Positions 7,983 through 16,677 of a DNA stretch of 46,595 bases are shown here, one piece after another. How positions within the stretch are numbered: position 1 is the stretch's first letter; the number at the start of each line of letters is the position of its first letter. Both the position numbers and the translations under genes were made by a program. The stretch covers positions 1-46,595 of the forward strand of contig JAHBZF010000011.1 in the NCBI GenBank assembly GCA_019635575.1, given 5' to 3'. The notes under the pieces are model-generated. The model was not told the DNA's origin and made no database searches. It saw nothing but the letters and a program-made list of their open reading frames with translations. The DNA is from Pseudolabrys sp. (GTDB lineage Bacteria; Pseudomonadota; Alphaproteobacteria; Rhizobiales; Xanthobacteraceae).

Positions 7983-8450
7983 CTACAAGGCCACCGGCGT
8001 CGCGCCGAGCAACCGCACCAGATCGGCCGGCGCGATCTCGATCTGCAGGCCGCGACGGCCTCCATTAAGTAAAATGGTGGTATGCACCATCACGCTGTCA
8101 TCGATAAAGACACGCGGCGGCTTGCGCTGGCCGAACGGCGAGATGCCGCCGACGCGATAGCCGGTGATGCGCTCGGCTTCCGCCGCCGGCAGCATCGCCG
8201 CATCCTTCGTGCCCGCGGCGGCGGCGAGTTTCTTCAGGCTGACCTCGCGATCCGACGGCACCAGCACGCACACCACCTGCGTACCCGCTTTCGCCATTAG
8301 CGATTTCAGGAGCCGCTCCGGCGCGATGCCGAGCGCTTCCGCCGCCTGCAGGCCGATCTTGTCCGCGTTCGGATCGTAGTCGTATTCGTGCAGGGTGAAG
8401 GCGACACCCGCCTTCTCCAGCGCCGTGGTCGCGGGTGTGCCTTTGGCCAT
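7983..8450 (-). CDS. ybaK: Cys-tRNA(Pro)/Cys-tRNA(Cys) deacylase, YbaK type
   Basis: A 155-residue single-domain editing enzyme that hydrolyses cysteine mischarged on tRNA(Pro). The family is recognised from TPATTALEKAGVAFTLHEYDYD at the N-terminus, EALGIAPERLLKSLMA (residues about 39-54), VPSDREVSLKKLAAAAG, and the GYRVGGISPFGQRK segment that forms the substrate pocket. The length matches E. coli YbaK (about 159). It lies 8 bp downstream of gshA on the same strand, so the two are probably one transcript; cysteine handling is a plausible shared theme. Confidence 0.88.
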   Translation of the reverse strand: MAKGTPATTALEKAGVAFTLHEYDYDPNADKIGLQAAEALGIAPERLLKSLMAKAGTQVVCVLVPSDREVSLKKLAAAAGTKDAAMLPAAEAERITGYRVGGISPFGQRKPPRVFIDDSVMVHTTILLNGGRRGLQIEIAPADLVRLLGATPVAL

Positions 8451-8458
8451 GACGGCGC

Positions 8459-9829
8459 CTAGTAGGCGTATTCTTTATAAATCGGCACGATCGAGCGCTG
8501 CCACGGACCGTTGAATTTCTCGAGCAGTTCCTCGGCCGGCGTGATGCCGCGATCGTGCAAATCCTCGAGCGGCTCGAGATAGCGCGTCTCGTCCTGCCCG
8601 CCGGGATCGAAACGCTTGCGGCGCACCAGGCCGTTGCGCGACAGAGCGAGCACCTCGCCGGAAATCTCGAACAGCGTGCGGCCGCGGATCGACGCGGCGA
8701 AGCCGAGCTTCGGCACGTCGTCGCGCAATTTCTGCCGTTCCGCCGCGGTCCAGTCCTTGACGATGTCCCACGCCGCATCGAGCGAGGCCGTGTCGTACAG
8801 CACGCCGCACCACAGCGCGGCGAGCGAGGCGAGCCGCTTCCACGGGCCGCCGTCGGAGCCGCGCATCTCCAGATAACGCTTGAGCCGCACCTCGGGGAAG
8901 ATCGTGCTGAGATGGTTGGCCCAGTCCGACATGGTGGCGCGTTCGTTCGGGTGGCCGGGCAGCTTGCCCGCCATCAGATCGCGGAACGACAGGCCCGACA
9001 CGTCGATATACTGATCGCCGCGCTTCAAGAAATACATCGGCACGTCGAGCGCGTAGTCGGTGTACCGCTCGAAGCCCATGCCGTCCTCGAACGCGAACGG
9101 CAACATGCCGGAGCGGTCCTTGTCGGTGTCGGTCCAGATCTGCGAGCGAAACGACAGGAAACCGTTGGGCTTGCCTTCGGTGAACGGCGAATTGGCGAAC
9201 AGCGCGGTGCCGACCGGTTGCAGCGCGAGCGCGACCCGCAGCTTCTTCACCATGTCGGCTTCGGTGGAGAAGTCGTGGTTGGTCTGCACCGTGCAGGTCC
9301 GGTACATCATGTCGAGGCCGAGCGTGCCGACCTTCGGCATATATTCGGTCATAATGCGATAGCGGCCCTTGGGCATGCGCGGCATCTCCGCCCGCGTCCA
9401 TTCCGGCGTCATGCCGATGCCGAGAAAACCGATGCCGAGCGGCGCCGCCACCTCGCGCACCTGCGCCAGATGCGCCATCAGTTCGCTGTGGGTCTGATGC
9501 ACATTGTCGAGTGGCGCGCCGGACAGTTCGAACTGACCGCCCGGCTCGAGCGAGATCGCCCCACCGCCGGTGACGTCGAACATGCCGATGATGTTGTCGC
9601 GCTCGAGGATCGGCTCCCAGCCGAGCAGCCCCTGCATGCCGTCGAGCAGCGCGCGGATACCCTTCGGTCCCTCATAGGGCACCGGACGATGGCCATCGAG
9701 GGTGAACGCGAACTTCTCGTGCTCGGTGCCGACGCGGAATTGCGAGGCCGGCTTACAGCCCTTCTCGAACCAGGCGACGAGTTCGTCGCGCGATTCGATG
9801 GGCGTCATATCGATCTGGTCGCGAGCCAT
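8459..9829 (-). CDS. gshA: Glutamate-cysteine ligase (plant/alphaproteobacterial type)
   Basis: Catalyses the ATP-dependent first step of glutathione synthesis in the cytoplasm. The 456 residues fit the class of GshA shared by Rhizobiales and plants. Characteristic stretches are FRVGTEHEKFAF (36-47, glutamate/Mg site), FDVTGGGAISLEPGGQFELS, RYRIMTEYMPKVGTLGLDMM, CTVQTNHDFS and NGFLSFRSQIWTDTDKDRSG. The start is ATG 9829. The ybaK-like gene follows at 8 bp. The 119 bp upstream, before the diguanylate cyclase stop, should contain the promoter, but I cannot pick a clear -35/-10 pair. Confidence 0.92.
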   Translation of the reverse strand: MARDQIDMTPIESRDELVAWFEKGCKPASQFRVGTEHEKFAFTLDGHRPVPYEGPKGIRALLDGMQGLLGWEPILERDNIIGMFDVTGGGAISLEPGGQFELSGAPLDNVHQTHSELMAHLAQVREVAAPLGIGFLGIGMTPEWTRAEMPRMPKGRYRIMTEYMPKVGTLGLDMMYRTCTVQTNHDFSTEADMVKKLRVALALQPVGTALFANSPFTEGKPNGFLSFRSQIWTDTDKDRSGMLPFAFEDGMGFERYTDYALDVPMYFLKRGDQYIDVSGLSFRDLMAGKLPGHPNERATMSDWANHLSTIFPEVRLKRYLEMRGSDGGPWKRLASLAALWCGVLYDTASLDAAWDIVKDWTAAERQKLRDDVPKLGFAASIRGRTLFEISGEVLALSRNGLVRRKRFDPGGQDETRYLEPLEDLHDRGITPAEELLEKFNGPWQRSIVPIYKEYAY

Positions 9830-9948
9830 GCACTATCCTGGCAGCCTTATGAGGCGGCGACCTTAAACATGCGTCCCGGCAAAGGGCAATGGATTGACAG
9901 ACGGGGGGCAGCTCCCCATGAGCCGCAGGACGGGAGGGGATCGCCGCC

Positions 9949-11490
9949 TCAAGCAGCCAGTTTTTCCACCGGCTTTTCACGCGGCAAGTCGCGCGGTATG
10001 GCGGCGACCATGACGCGGTCGCGACCGGCCTCCTTGGCGGCGTAGAGCGCCGCGTCGGCGGCCTTGATCAGATCGCGCGGGGTCAGGCCCGCTTGCGGCA
10101 CCAGCGTCGCGGTGCCGATGCTCACGGTGGGCAGACGATCCGGCCGGCCCTGCTGCAACTCGCGCAGCGCGCCGATCTTGCTGCGGATCGCCTCGGCGAC
10201 ACACAGCGCCTCGTCGGCGCCGATGCCCGGCAGGATCACCGCGAATTCCTCGCCGCCGTAGCGCGCGCTGCAATCGCTGCTGCGCTGGGTGACACTGGCG
10301 ATGCAGTCGCCGAGCGCCGCCAGAACGTCGTCGCCCATCTGATGGCCGAAGGTATCGTTGAACGCCTTGAAGTGATCGGCATCGATCATCAGCACCGACA
10401 TCGGCGCCGACACGCGGCGCGCGCGATTCCATTCCCGCGCGATGGTCTGGTCGAAATGGCGGCGGTTATAGAGGCCGGTGAGCGCATCGGTGGTCGCCAG
10501 CCGCTGCAACTGCTCCTCGGCTTCGTCGCGCCGACGCAGCGAACGGGTCAGACCGATCAGCAGCGCGAGATTGATGCAGCACAGGCTCGCCACCAGCGTA
10601 CCGATCCGCCACGCCTCCTGCCGCCAGCCGGCATAGATCCGGTTGATTGCCGTGCCGTAACTGATCTTCAGCGGCAACCCCGGCACGGCCTGGTGAACAT
10701 AATACCGCTGGATGCCGTCGATGCCGGCTTGCGCCTCGAACACGCCGGCAGGTTCCGACAGCATCGCCTGCGTGACCGTGGTCTGGCTGATATCGGCGCC
10801 GATAAGACCGTTGTTGAACGGCGAGCGCATCAGCGCAATGCCGTCCGTATTCATCAGCATCAGCGCATCGCCCTCGCCCACCGTCACATGGCGGAACAGG
10901 TCGTGGAAATAACTGAGCTTGAGCATACCGACGACGACACCGCCGAACACGCCATCCTCGGCATCGATCCGGCGGCTGATCGCCAGCACATATTCGCCGC
11001 GCTTGGTCGCATAGGGCGCGCTGATATGCAGGCCGGCCTTGGGATGCTCGCGATGAAACTGGAAATAAGGCCGTCGGGCGTAGTTGGTGTCGCGCGGCGT
11101 CAGCGACCGTGATTCCACCACGACATTGCCGTCAGGATCGAGCACCATCAGCGAGCCGATATTCTTGGCGGTGGTCGAGCGGTCGAACAGGACAAGCTGG
11201 CGCAGTTCCGCCGAAACTCCCTGGACCTCCGGATTCTGCAAGCCGTCGGCCACCGCCTGCAACGACAGATCGAACAGTTCGATGTTGCGGGAGATATCGC
11301 TGCCGAGCGACGTGATCAGGTTACGTGCCGCCATTTCCGCCTGGGCGCGGTCGCGGCGCGCGATCTCGCTCAGCGACATCCAGCCGATCAGCGAGATGCC
11401 GACGGTCACCACGGCGCCGATCGCGATGAGCGCGCGCATCGTCCCCGACCGGGCGCCCGATTTGCGCAACGATTGACGAATGGCCGGCAT
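9949..11490 (-). CDS. Membrane-bound diguanylate cyclase with extracytoplasmic sensor
   Basis: Predicted c-di-GMP synthase of 513 residues. It has a short cytoplasmic N-terminus, TM1 (about 18-40), a periplasmic Cache-like sensor (about 45-290, with VLDPDGNVVVESRS and YFQFHREHPKAGLHIS resembling double-Cache domains), TM2 (about 293-315) and a C-terminal GGDEF domain opening with DALTGLYNRRHFD. The catalytic loop reads GGEEF (near 411). RSSD sits five residues before it, matching the RxxD inhibitory I-site, so product feedback is expected. The frame continues upstream to 11643, but ATG 11490 is the natural start; the extension has no domain and would cross the promoter region. Confidence 0.88.
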   Translation of the reverse strand: MPAIRQSLRKSGARSGTMRALIAIGAVVTVGISLIGWMSLSEIARRDRAQAEMAARNLITSLGSDISRNIELFDLSLQAVADGLQNPEVQGVSAELRQLVLFDRSTTAKNIGSLMVLDPDGNVVVESRSLTPRDTNYARRPYFQFHREHPKAGLHISAPYATKRGEYVLAISRRIDAEDGVFGGVVVGMLKLSYFHDLFRHVTVGEGDALMLMNTDGIALMRSPFNNGLIGADISQTTVTQAMLSEPAGVFEAQAGIDGIQRYYVHQAVPGLPLKISYGTAINRIYAGWRQEAWRIGTLVASLCCINLALLIGLTRSLRRRDEAEEQLQRLATTDALTGLYNRRHFDQTIAREWNRARRVSAPMSVLMIDADHFKAFNDTFGHQMGDDVLAALGDCIASVTQRSSDCSARYGGEEFAVILPGIGADEALCVAEAIRSKIGALRELQQGRPDRLPTVSIGTATLVPQAGLTPRDLIKAADAALYAAKEAGRDRVMVAAIPRDLPREKPVEKLAA

Positions 11491-11813
11491 TCCGCCGTCT
11501 CCCCAGTCCCTTGAACCCAATCCCTTGGAACGCCCCCGCATTCCAGGCGACAGGTGTAGAGGGCAGCCGTTGAGAAAAGCCCCGCACAATCCGTGAAATT
11601 GCGCCGAGCGCCGCAACCCGCCGTCAAGGTTGACCAATCGCAAACGCCCCGCACCGGCTCAGGGTTCTTTTTTTGTTCTTTTCCCAGTCGCGCCACCGTC
11701 CTAACATCCTGCACCGCTTCGCCGAGCCGGCGGAACATCCCAGGTTGTTGATTTATCGCGTTTTCTTCACGCGAACCCGTCCCCACGTCGCTCGAAAACG
11801 CTATGTACCCGCC
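11491..11813. other. 323-bp divergent intergenic region (diguanylate cyclase / helicase)
   Basis: Upstream region for both flanking genes. It contains a T-rich run at about 11667-11690 and a small inverted repeat, TCGCGT (11756-11761) / ACGCGA (11769-11774), 40 bp before the helicase ATG. Frames crossing it are upstream extensions of the flanking genes and lack coding character. No RNA gene seen. Confidence 0.5.
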
Positions 11814-12938
11814 ATGACCGTCTTTACCCCCCATCAGGACGCCGCGTTGAGCGCCGTCGGCGACTGGCTGAAAGCCAAGCCGGGCCGCAAGGGGACACCG
11901 CAGGTGTTCCGGCTTTTCGGCTATGCCGGCACCGGCAAGACCACGCTTGCCCGTCATGTCGCCGACGCCATCGACGGCACGGCGATGTTCGCCGCCTTCA
12001 CCGGCAAGGCCGCCTCGGTGATGCGCAGCAAGGGCTGCTACAAGGCCTCCACCATCCATTCGCTGATCTACCGCACGCGCGAGAGCGGCGAAGAGGTGCC
12101 GAGCTTCGATCTGTGGGACGAAGCACCCGCCTCCAAGGCCGACCTGCTGATCATCGACGAATGCTCCATGGTCGATCAGGAACTCGGCCGCGACCTGATG
12201 TCGTTCGGCGTGCCGATCCTGGTGCTCGGCGATCCGGCGCAACTGCCGCCGATCCAGACCGGCAACAGCAGCGGCGCCGGCTTCTTCACCGAACAGGACC
12301 CGGACGCGATGCTGACCGAGGTGCATCGCCAGGCGCGCGACAATCCGATCGTGCGGCTATCCATGGATATCCGCGAAGGCCGCTCGCTCGAACCCGGCGA
12401 ATACGGCGACACGCAGGTGGTGGAGAAAGGCAGGCTCGATCCGGCGCGCGTGCTCAAGGCCGATCAGGTGCTGGTCGGCCGCAACGCGACGCGGCGCGCC
12501 TACAACCAGCGCATGCGCGAGCGGCGCGGCTTCGAGGGGACGCTGCCATCCGCGGGCGACAAGCTGGTCTGCCTGCGCAACAACCGCAAGAAGGGCCTGT
12601 TCAACGGCGGGCTGTGGACGGTGCGCGAGCGCAGCGGCCGCAACTCCGGCATCATGACCATGCGGCTGATGCCCGACGACGAGACCGCGACGCGCGGCGT
12701 CAAGGTGTCGGTGCGGCCGGAATGCTTCTCCGGTGGCATCGAGCAACTCGACTGGCAGCGCCGCAAACCCTACGACGAGTTCGACTACGGCTATGTGCTC
12801 ACCGTACACAAGGCGCAGGGCTCGCAATGGGACGACGTGGTGCTATTCGACGAAAGTTTTGCGTTTTCCGACAGTCGCGATCGCTGGCTCTATACCGGCG
12901 TCACCCGCGCGGCGAAGACGCTTACACTGGTGATGTAG
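11814..12938 (+). CDS. RecD/Dda-like SF1B DNA helicase
   Basis: A 374-residue stand-alone superfamily 1B ATPase, much shorter than RecD2 and closer to phage T4 Dda in layout. Motifs in order: Walker A GYAGTGKTT (36-44), TIHSLIY, Walker B IIDECSMVD (near 105), motif III VLGDPAQLPPI, then the UvrD_C_2-type C-terminal part with TVHKAQGSQW and YTGVTRA. All catalytic motifs look intact. The ATG at 11814 is preferred to the upstream in-frame start at 11673, because the protein-like sequence begins at TVFTPHQDAAL. Its last 17 bp overlap the convergent marR gene. It probably works in repair or recombination; the partner is unknown. Confidence 0.85.
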   Translation: MTVFTPHQDAALSAVGDWLKAKPGRKGTPQVFRLFGYAGTGKTTLARHVADAIDGTAMFAAFTGKAASVMRSKGCYKASTIHSLIYRTRESGEEVPSFDLWDEAPASKADLLIIDECSMVDQELGRDLMSFGVPILVLGDPAQLPPIQTGNSSGAGFFTEQDPDAMLTEVHRQARDNPIVRLSMDIREGRSLEPGEYGDTQVVEKGRLDPARVLKADQVLVGRNATRRAYNQRMRERRGFEGTLPSAGDKLVCLRNNRKKGLFNGGLWTVRERSGRNSGIMTMRLMPDDETATRGVKVSVRPECFSGGIEQLDWQRRKPYDEFDYGYVLTVHKAQGSQWDDVVLFDESFAFSDSRDRWLYTGVTRAAKTLTLVM

Positions 12939-13461
12939 CGTCCCGCGACGGCGTCAACTTGCCGAGCAAGTGATAGAGCTGCACGGCCTCGGCGCGCGTC
13001 AGCTTGACGCCGACATGGCGTTCGATCGCCGCCGCATAGGCGTCCCACATCTTCTTGCGGAGCGCGCGGCCGGACGCCGTGATCGCCACGAATTGGCCGC
13101 GCCCGTCGATCGGGCAGGTCCGTCGCTCGACATACCCGGCCTCGACCAGCCGGTCGATCAGCCGCGACATCGCGTATTGCGGAAACAGCATCGCGCGCTC
13201 GAGTTCGAGCGGCCGCAGATAGCCCTGCTCGGAGCGCGACAATTCCAGCAGCGCGTCGTACCAGGCGAGCGGCGGAAAACCCGCTTGCTTCAACTCGCCC
13301 TCAACCGCGTTCACAAGATCGTGTTGGACGCGCACGAGCCGCGCCCAGGCGGAAATCGCCGCCTCGGAGCAGGCGGACGCGGCTGCCGCCACGTTCGGAG
13401 CCTTTGCGGCCGGCCTTTTCCGCTTGGCGTGCCGCGATTTTCCGCCGGGAGTGCTGGACAT
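12922..13461 (-). CDS. MarR-family transcriptional regulator
   Basis: A 179-residue winged-helix repressor. A basic N-terminal tail (about 1-25, KSRHAKRKRPAAK) precedes the MarR core. Recognisable parts are PPLAWYDALLELSRSEQGYL, the recognition helix in LFPQYAMSRLIDRLVEAGYV, and the wing ERRTCPIDGRGQFVAITASG, which carries the DxRG-type signature of MarR proteins. I chose ATG 13461; an ATG at 13497 lies inside the operator region. It is divergent from gstA, and two identical palindromes between them are the likely operators, so it probably represses itself and the GST gene until an electrophile or aromatic ligand binds. Confidence 0.88.
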   Translation of the reverse strand: MSSTPGGKSRHAKRKRPAAKAPNVAAAASACSEAAISAWARLVRVQHDLVNAVEGELKQAGFPPLAWYDALLELSRSEQGYLRPLELERAMLFPQYAMSRLIDRLVEAGYVERRTCPIDGRGQFVAITASGRALRKKMWDAYAAAIERHVGVKLTRAEAVQLYHLLGKLTPSRDATSPV

Positions 13462-13481
13462 GCCCGTCAATCTAGTCGTTA

Positions 13482-13523
13482 GATGCATCTGCATCAAGCT
13501 TGACAGGTGGATGCAACTGCATC
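13482..13523. promoter_or_regulatory. Twin MarR operators in the marR-gstA divergent region, with overlapping promoters
   Basis: The 14-bp palindrome GATGCANNTGCATC occurs twice: 13482-13495 (centre TC) and 13510-13523 (centre AC), centres exactly 28 bp apart. A TTGACA at 13500-13505 with TAACTC at 13524-13529 (18-bp spacer) could be the gstA promoter, with operator 2 filling the spacer. On the minus strand TTGATG and TAGATT (13469-13474) with a 17-bp spacer could serve marR, with operator 1 in that spacer; its transcript would then start almost at the marR ATG. Confidence 0.75.
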
Positions 13524-13559
13524 TAACTCCCCGAACCCCACAAACGGAGAGATATCGCC

Positions 13560-14171
13560 ATGAAGCTCTACTACTCGCCGGGCGCCTGCTCGCTGTCGCC
13601 GCATATCGTGCTGCGCGAGGCCGGCCTGCCGTTCGATCTCGTGCGTGTCGACACTAAAACGAAGAAGACCGAGAACGGCGACGATTACTGGGCGGTCAAC
13701 CCGAAGGGTTCGGTGCCGGCGCTGAAGCTCGACGATGGCGACGTCATCACCGAAGGCCCGGCGATCGTCCAGTATCTCGCCGACAAGGCCGGCAAGACCG
13801 ATCTCGCGCCGGCCGCCGGCACCAAGGAACGCACGAAGCTGCAGGAGTGGCTGAACTACATCACCAGCGAACTGCACAAAGGGTTCACGCCGCTGTTCAA
13901 GCCCGACACGCCGGCCGATTACAAGCCGATCGCCAAGGCGAACCTGATGAAGCAGTTCGCCTATCTCGACAAGCAGCTCGCCGGAAAGGATTTTCTGCTC
14001 GGCAAGACGTTCAGCGTCGCCGACGCCTATCTGTTCGTGGTGATGAACTGGCGCAAATTCCAGAATCTCGAGATCGCCGAGTTCAAGAATCTCTCGGCCT
14101 ATGTCGAACGCGTCGCCGCGCGCGCGAAGGTGAAGGAAGCGATGGTGGCCGAAGGGCTGATCAAGGCCTGA
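13560..14171 (+). CDS. gstA: Beta-class glutathione S-transferase
   Basis: A 203-residue cytosolic GST. The N-terminal thioredoxin-fold domain begins MKLYYSPGACSLSPHIVL, with Cys10 in the position conserved in bacterial beta-class enzymes. ENGDDYWAVNPKGSVPALKL (about 39-58) includes the cis-proline, and ITEGPAIVQYLAD binds glutathione. The helical C-terminal domain ends with FSVADAYLFVVMNW, the usual N-capping motif. A GGAG ribosome-binding site lies about 10 nt before the ATG. Placement beside a MarR gene with shared operators suggests inducible detoxification of electrophiles; glutathione itself is made by gshA in this window. Confidence 0.93.
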   Translation: MKLYYSPGACSLSPHIVLREAGLPFDLVRVDTKTKKTENGDDYWAVNPKGSVPALKLDDGDVITEGPAIVQYLADKAGKTDLAPAAGTKERTKLQEWLNYITSELHKGFTPLFKPDTPADYKPIAKANLMKQFAYLDKQLAGKDFLLGKTFSVADAYLFVVMNWRKFQNLEIAEFKNLSAYVERVAARAKVKEAMVAEGLIKA

Positions 14172-14193
14172 TCCCACGGCATGCATTCACGAC

Positions 14194-14227
14194 AATGGCC
14201 GGGCCCGTCAGCCCGGCCATTTTTATT
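14194..14227 (+). terminator. Rho-independent terminator after gstA
   Basis: An 11-bp perfect stem (AATGGCCGGGC at 14194-14204, complement at 14211-14221) with a 6-nt loop and a TTTTTATTT tail. It lies between the convergent gstA and iclR-type genes and may act both ways. Confidence 0.85.
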
Positions 14228-14272
14228 TGCGACATCGCGCGCGACAACCGCCGGAATACGGACGCCAGCCGA

Positions 14273-15103
14273 TTATCGCGGCTGGTGTGAGGTTTCGCTC
14301 CACTGGGCCAGCCGCCTCATGATGATCGCGGCTTCCGCGCGCATTACTTCGACCGCCTCCAACTGCCGTTCCGCGTCGAGCCGGGAAGAAATCGCAGCGA
14401 CACCCAGTGCAAGGTCCGGCAAATCCGGGCGGCCGGTCAGCGCGAAGCCGACGCCGGTGACGCCGTCGATGATGTCGTTGTGGTTCAGCGCATAGCCGAG
14501 TTTGCGGGCGCGCCGCACCATCATCCGGAGCTTGGCCGAGTCGAGCGCGCCGTAGCGGCTCAAACGCTGCGCGTTGGCGGTGACGATAGTCTCGACTTCG
14601 CTGTCGCCAAGCTTCGCTAGCAGGGCGAGACCGCCCGCGGTGGAGCCGAGCGCGCGGCGCGCGCCGATTTCCACCGTGAGCGTACGGATCGGATACGATC
14701 CCTCATAGCGATCAATGCAAACGGAATCGAAGGCACTGCGCATGGTGAGGAAGGTCGTGTCGCCGGTCTTCGCCGCGATCCGCTCCAATGACGGCGCACA
14801 GAGGCCGCGCACGTCGAATTCCGGCGAGGCCGCCAGCCCCAGTTCGAACAACGCCCGGCCGAGAAAATAGCGGCGAGTAGTATCCGCCTGCCGGACGAAG
14901 CCTTCACGCATCAATCCCTGCAACAAACGCCGCACCGTGGGGCGTTCGAGACCAGTCGCCGTCACCAGTTCGGAAAGCCGCAACCCCACCGAATTGCGAG
15001 TGGCGATGACGCGCAGCAGCGCGGCAGCGCGGCTGAGGCTCTGCGTGCCAGCCGCATCAGCGCGCGGCGCGTAAACTTTCGGTATGTCCATATTACGGAC
15101 CAT
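14273..15103 (-). CDS. IclR-family transcriptional regulator
   Basis: A 276-residue IclR regulator of normal length. The N-terminal winged helix-turn-helix (about 20-85) shows SLSRAAALLRVIA, then GLRLSELVTATGLERPTVRR and LLQGLMREGFV. The C-terminal effector domain includes GARRALGSTAGGLALLA and GVTGVGFALTGR. The start is ATG 15103 (or the nearby ATG of MDIPKVY, 15091). It is divergent from an FAD oxidoreductase and Bug-type binding protein, which are probably its targets. IclR proteins commonly control organic-acid or aromatic catabolism; the ligand here is unknown. Confidence 0.9.
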   Translation of the reverse strand: MVRNMDIPKVYAPRADAAGTQSLSRAAALLRVIATRNSVGLRLSELVTATGLERPTVRRLLQGLMREGFVRQADTTRRYFLGRALFELGLAASPEFDVRGLCAPSLERIAAKTGDTTFLTMRSAFDSVCIDRYEGSYPIRTLTVEIGARRALGSTAGGLALLAKLGDSEVETIVTANAQRLSRYGALDSAKLRMMVRRARKLGYALNHNDIIDGVTGVGFALTGRPDLPDLALGVAAISSRLDAERQLEAVEVMRAEAAIIMRRLAQWSETSHQPR

Positions 15104-15126
15104 TGAATTTGCAGAAACTGCTTGCT

Positions 15127-15146
15127 GAAACTTGAAAACAAATTTC
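15127..15146. promoter_or_regulatory. Candidate IclR operator dyad
   Basis: GAAACTTG (15127-15134) and CAAATTTC (15139-15146) form an inverted repeat around AAAA, with one mismatch in eight positions. It lies 24 bp upstream of the IclR start codon, in an AT-rich 136-bp divergent region between the regulator and the FAD oxidoreductase gene. Confidence 0.4.
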
Positions 15147-15239
15147 TTCGATCTCTATGCTGATAGCCGAAAGCCAAATAGTCCGCAATATAGACATTTT
15201 GCTCCTGCCCATTCTGTCGACCTGCATACGAGGCAAACA

Positions 15240-16637
15240 ATGACGCTCAAGTATCTGAATTACGACGTCGCGGTGATCGGCGGCGGCGCGGCCGGCATCG
15301 CCGCGGCGATTGCCGCCGCCAAGAACGGCTCGCGCACCATCCTGGTCGAAGCCGGGCCGATCTTCGGCGGCGAACTATTGAGCGGCATGTCGATCGACGG
15401 TGTCCTCAACGGCCGCGGCGAATGGATCATCCGCGGTGTCGCCGAGGAAATCTTCGAGGAATGCCGGAAGATGGATGCCCTGATCGGCCCGCTCCATGAC
15501 TTCCGCTTGATCTGCTACGTCTGCGTCGATCCGGAAATCATGAAGATCGCGATCATGCGCGTGCTTGATCGCTACAACGTGACACCGGCGCTGTACACGC
15601 AGGTGAGCGACGTTGTCACTGACGGCGACACCGTCCGCTCCGTGGTACTGACCCACAAGAACCAGCGCACCGTGCTCTCCGCCAAATACTTCATCGACGC
15701 CTCCGGCGACGGTGACGTGGCGATGATGGCGGGCGCGCCGACCGAACTATCGGATGCGAGCGGCGATCTGCAGCCGTTGTCGCTGATGTTCCGGATGTCG
15801 GGTGTGGAGAACGAGCCGTTTCTGCGCTTCGTGCGCGACAACGCCGCGTCGCTTGCCGTCGGCGAGAGCGAGGCGGTGCGCGCGGGCCGCACCGACGAGG
15901 AATTGGCGCAAGCCATCTATGACCAGGGTGAGCCGACCGTGTTCTTCCGCGGTAACGGCCCGTTCCTCGGCGGCGCCATCCAGCGCGGCGAAGTGGCGCC
16001 GACCGCGCTGATCATGATCATGCCGACCTCGAAAGCGCGCAAGGAAGTCTGCGTCAACGCCACGCGCGTTGCCGAGAACATCAACGGCGTCAACGCGCTC
16101 GATGTCAGCCGCGTTGTGTCGCGGCTGATGGAGCAGGTGTGGTCGACCGTCAACTTCCTGAAGGAGCGGTGCCCCGGATTCGAGAATGCCAGCTTCGCCG
16201 GCATGGCGCCCCGTGTCGGCATCCGCGAAACCCGCCGCGTGATGGGCGAATATGTGTTGTCCGGCGACGAAGCAGCGAAAGCAGTGAAGCAGCGCGACGT
16301 CATCACCAAGGGCGCGCATCACATCGACATCCATCAGGACGGCACTCGGCAGGTGCGTATCCCGATCGCCGACGGCGGCTCCTACGACATTCCGTTCGGC
16401 TGCCTCATTCCCAAGAACGTCCGCAACCTGCTGACCGCCGGCCGCTGCATCTCGACCGACCGTATCGCCAACGGCACGACGCGGATGATGGGCCAATGCA
16501 TGGGGACCGGTCACGCCGCCGGCGCGGCCGCCGCGATGTGCATCGCTGCAGGCCACGACGACGTGCGCAAGTTGGCCGTGTCCGCGCTGCAGGGTCGCCT
16601 GCGCGAACAAGGCGCGGTGCTCGACGGGACGCACTAG
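15240..16637 (+). CDS. FAD-dependent oxidoreductase (FAD_oxidored family)
   Basis: A 465-residue flavoprotein. The dinucleotide-binding motif DVAVIGGGAAGIAAAIAAAK (9-28) opens the protein, followed by the acidic strand end ILVEAGP and GGELLSG. KYFIDASGDGDVAMMAG and the C-terminal NLLTAGRCISTDRIANG, with its RMMGQCMGTGHAAG stretch, are typical of the PF12831 group, which contains largely uncharacterised dehydrogenases. The open frame runs back to 15132, but ATG 15240 with GAGG upstream is the sensible start. It forms a two-gene unit with the binding protein 40 bp downstream. The substrate is probably the organic acid captured by that protein (inference). Confidence 0.85.
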   Translation: MTLKYLNYDVAVIGGGAAGIAAAIAAAKNGSRTILVEAGPIFGGELLSGMSIDGVLNGRGEWIIRGVAEEIFEECRKMDALIGPLHDFRLICYVCVDPEIMKIAIMRVLDRYNVTPALYTQVSDVVTDGDTVRSVVLTHKNQRTVLSAKYFIDASGDGDVAMMAGAPTELSDASGDLQPLSLMFRMSGVENEPFLRFVRDNAASLAVGESEAVRAGRTDEELAQAIYDQGEPTVFFRGNGPFLGGAIQRGEVAPTALIMIMPTSKARKEVCVNATRVAENINGVNALDVSRVVSRLMEQVWSTVNFLKERCPGFENASFAGMAPRVGIRETRRVMGEYVLSGDEAAKAVKQRDVITKGAHHIDIHQDGTRQVRIPIADGGSYDIPFGCLIPKNVRNLLTAGRCISTDRIANGTTRMMGQCMGTGHAAGAAAAMCIAAGHDDVRKLAVSALQGRLREQGAVLDGTH

Positions 16638-16677
16638 ACGACCGGTTCACAACAATAACATTAGGAGGAACACGTCC

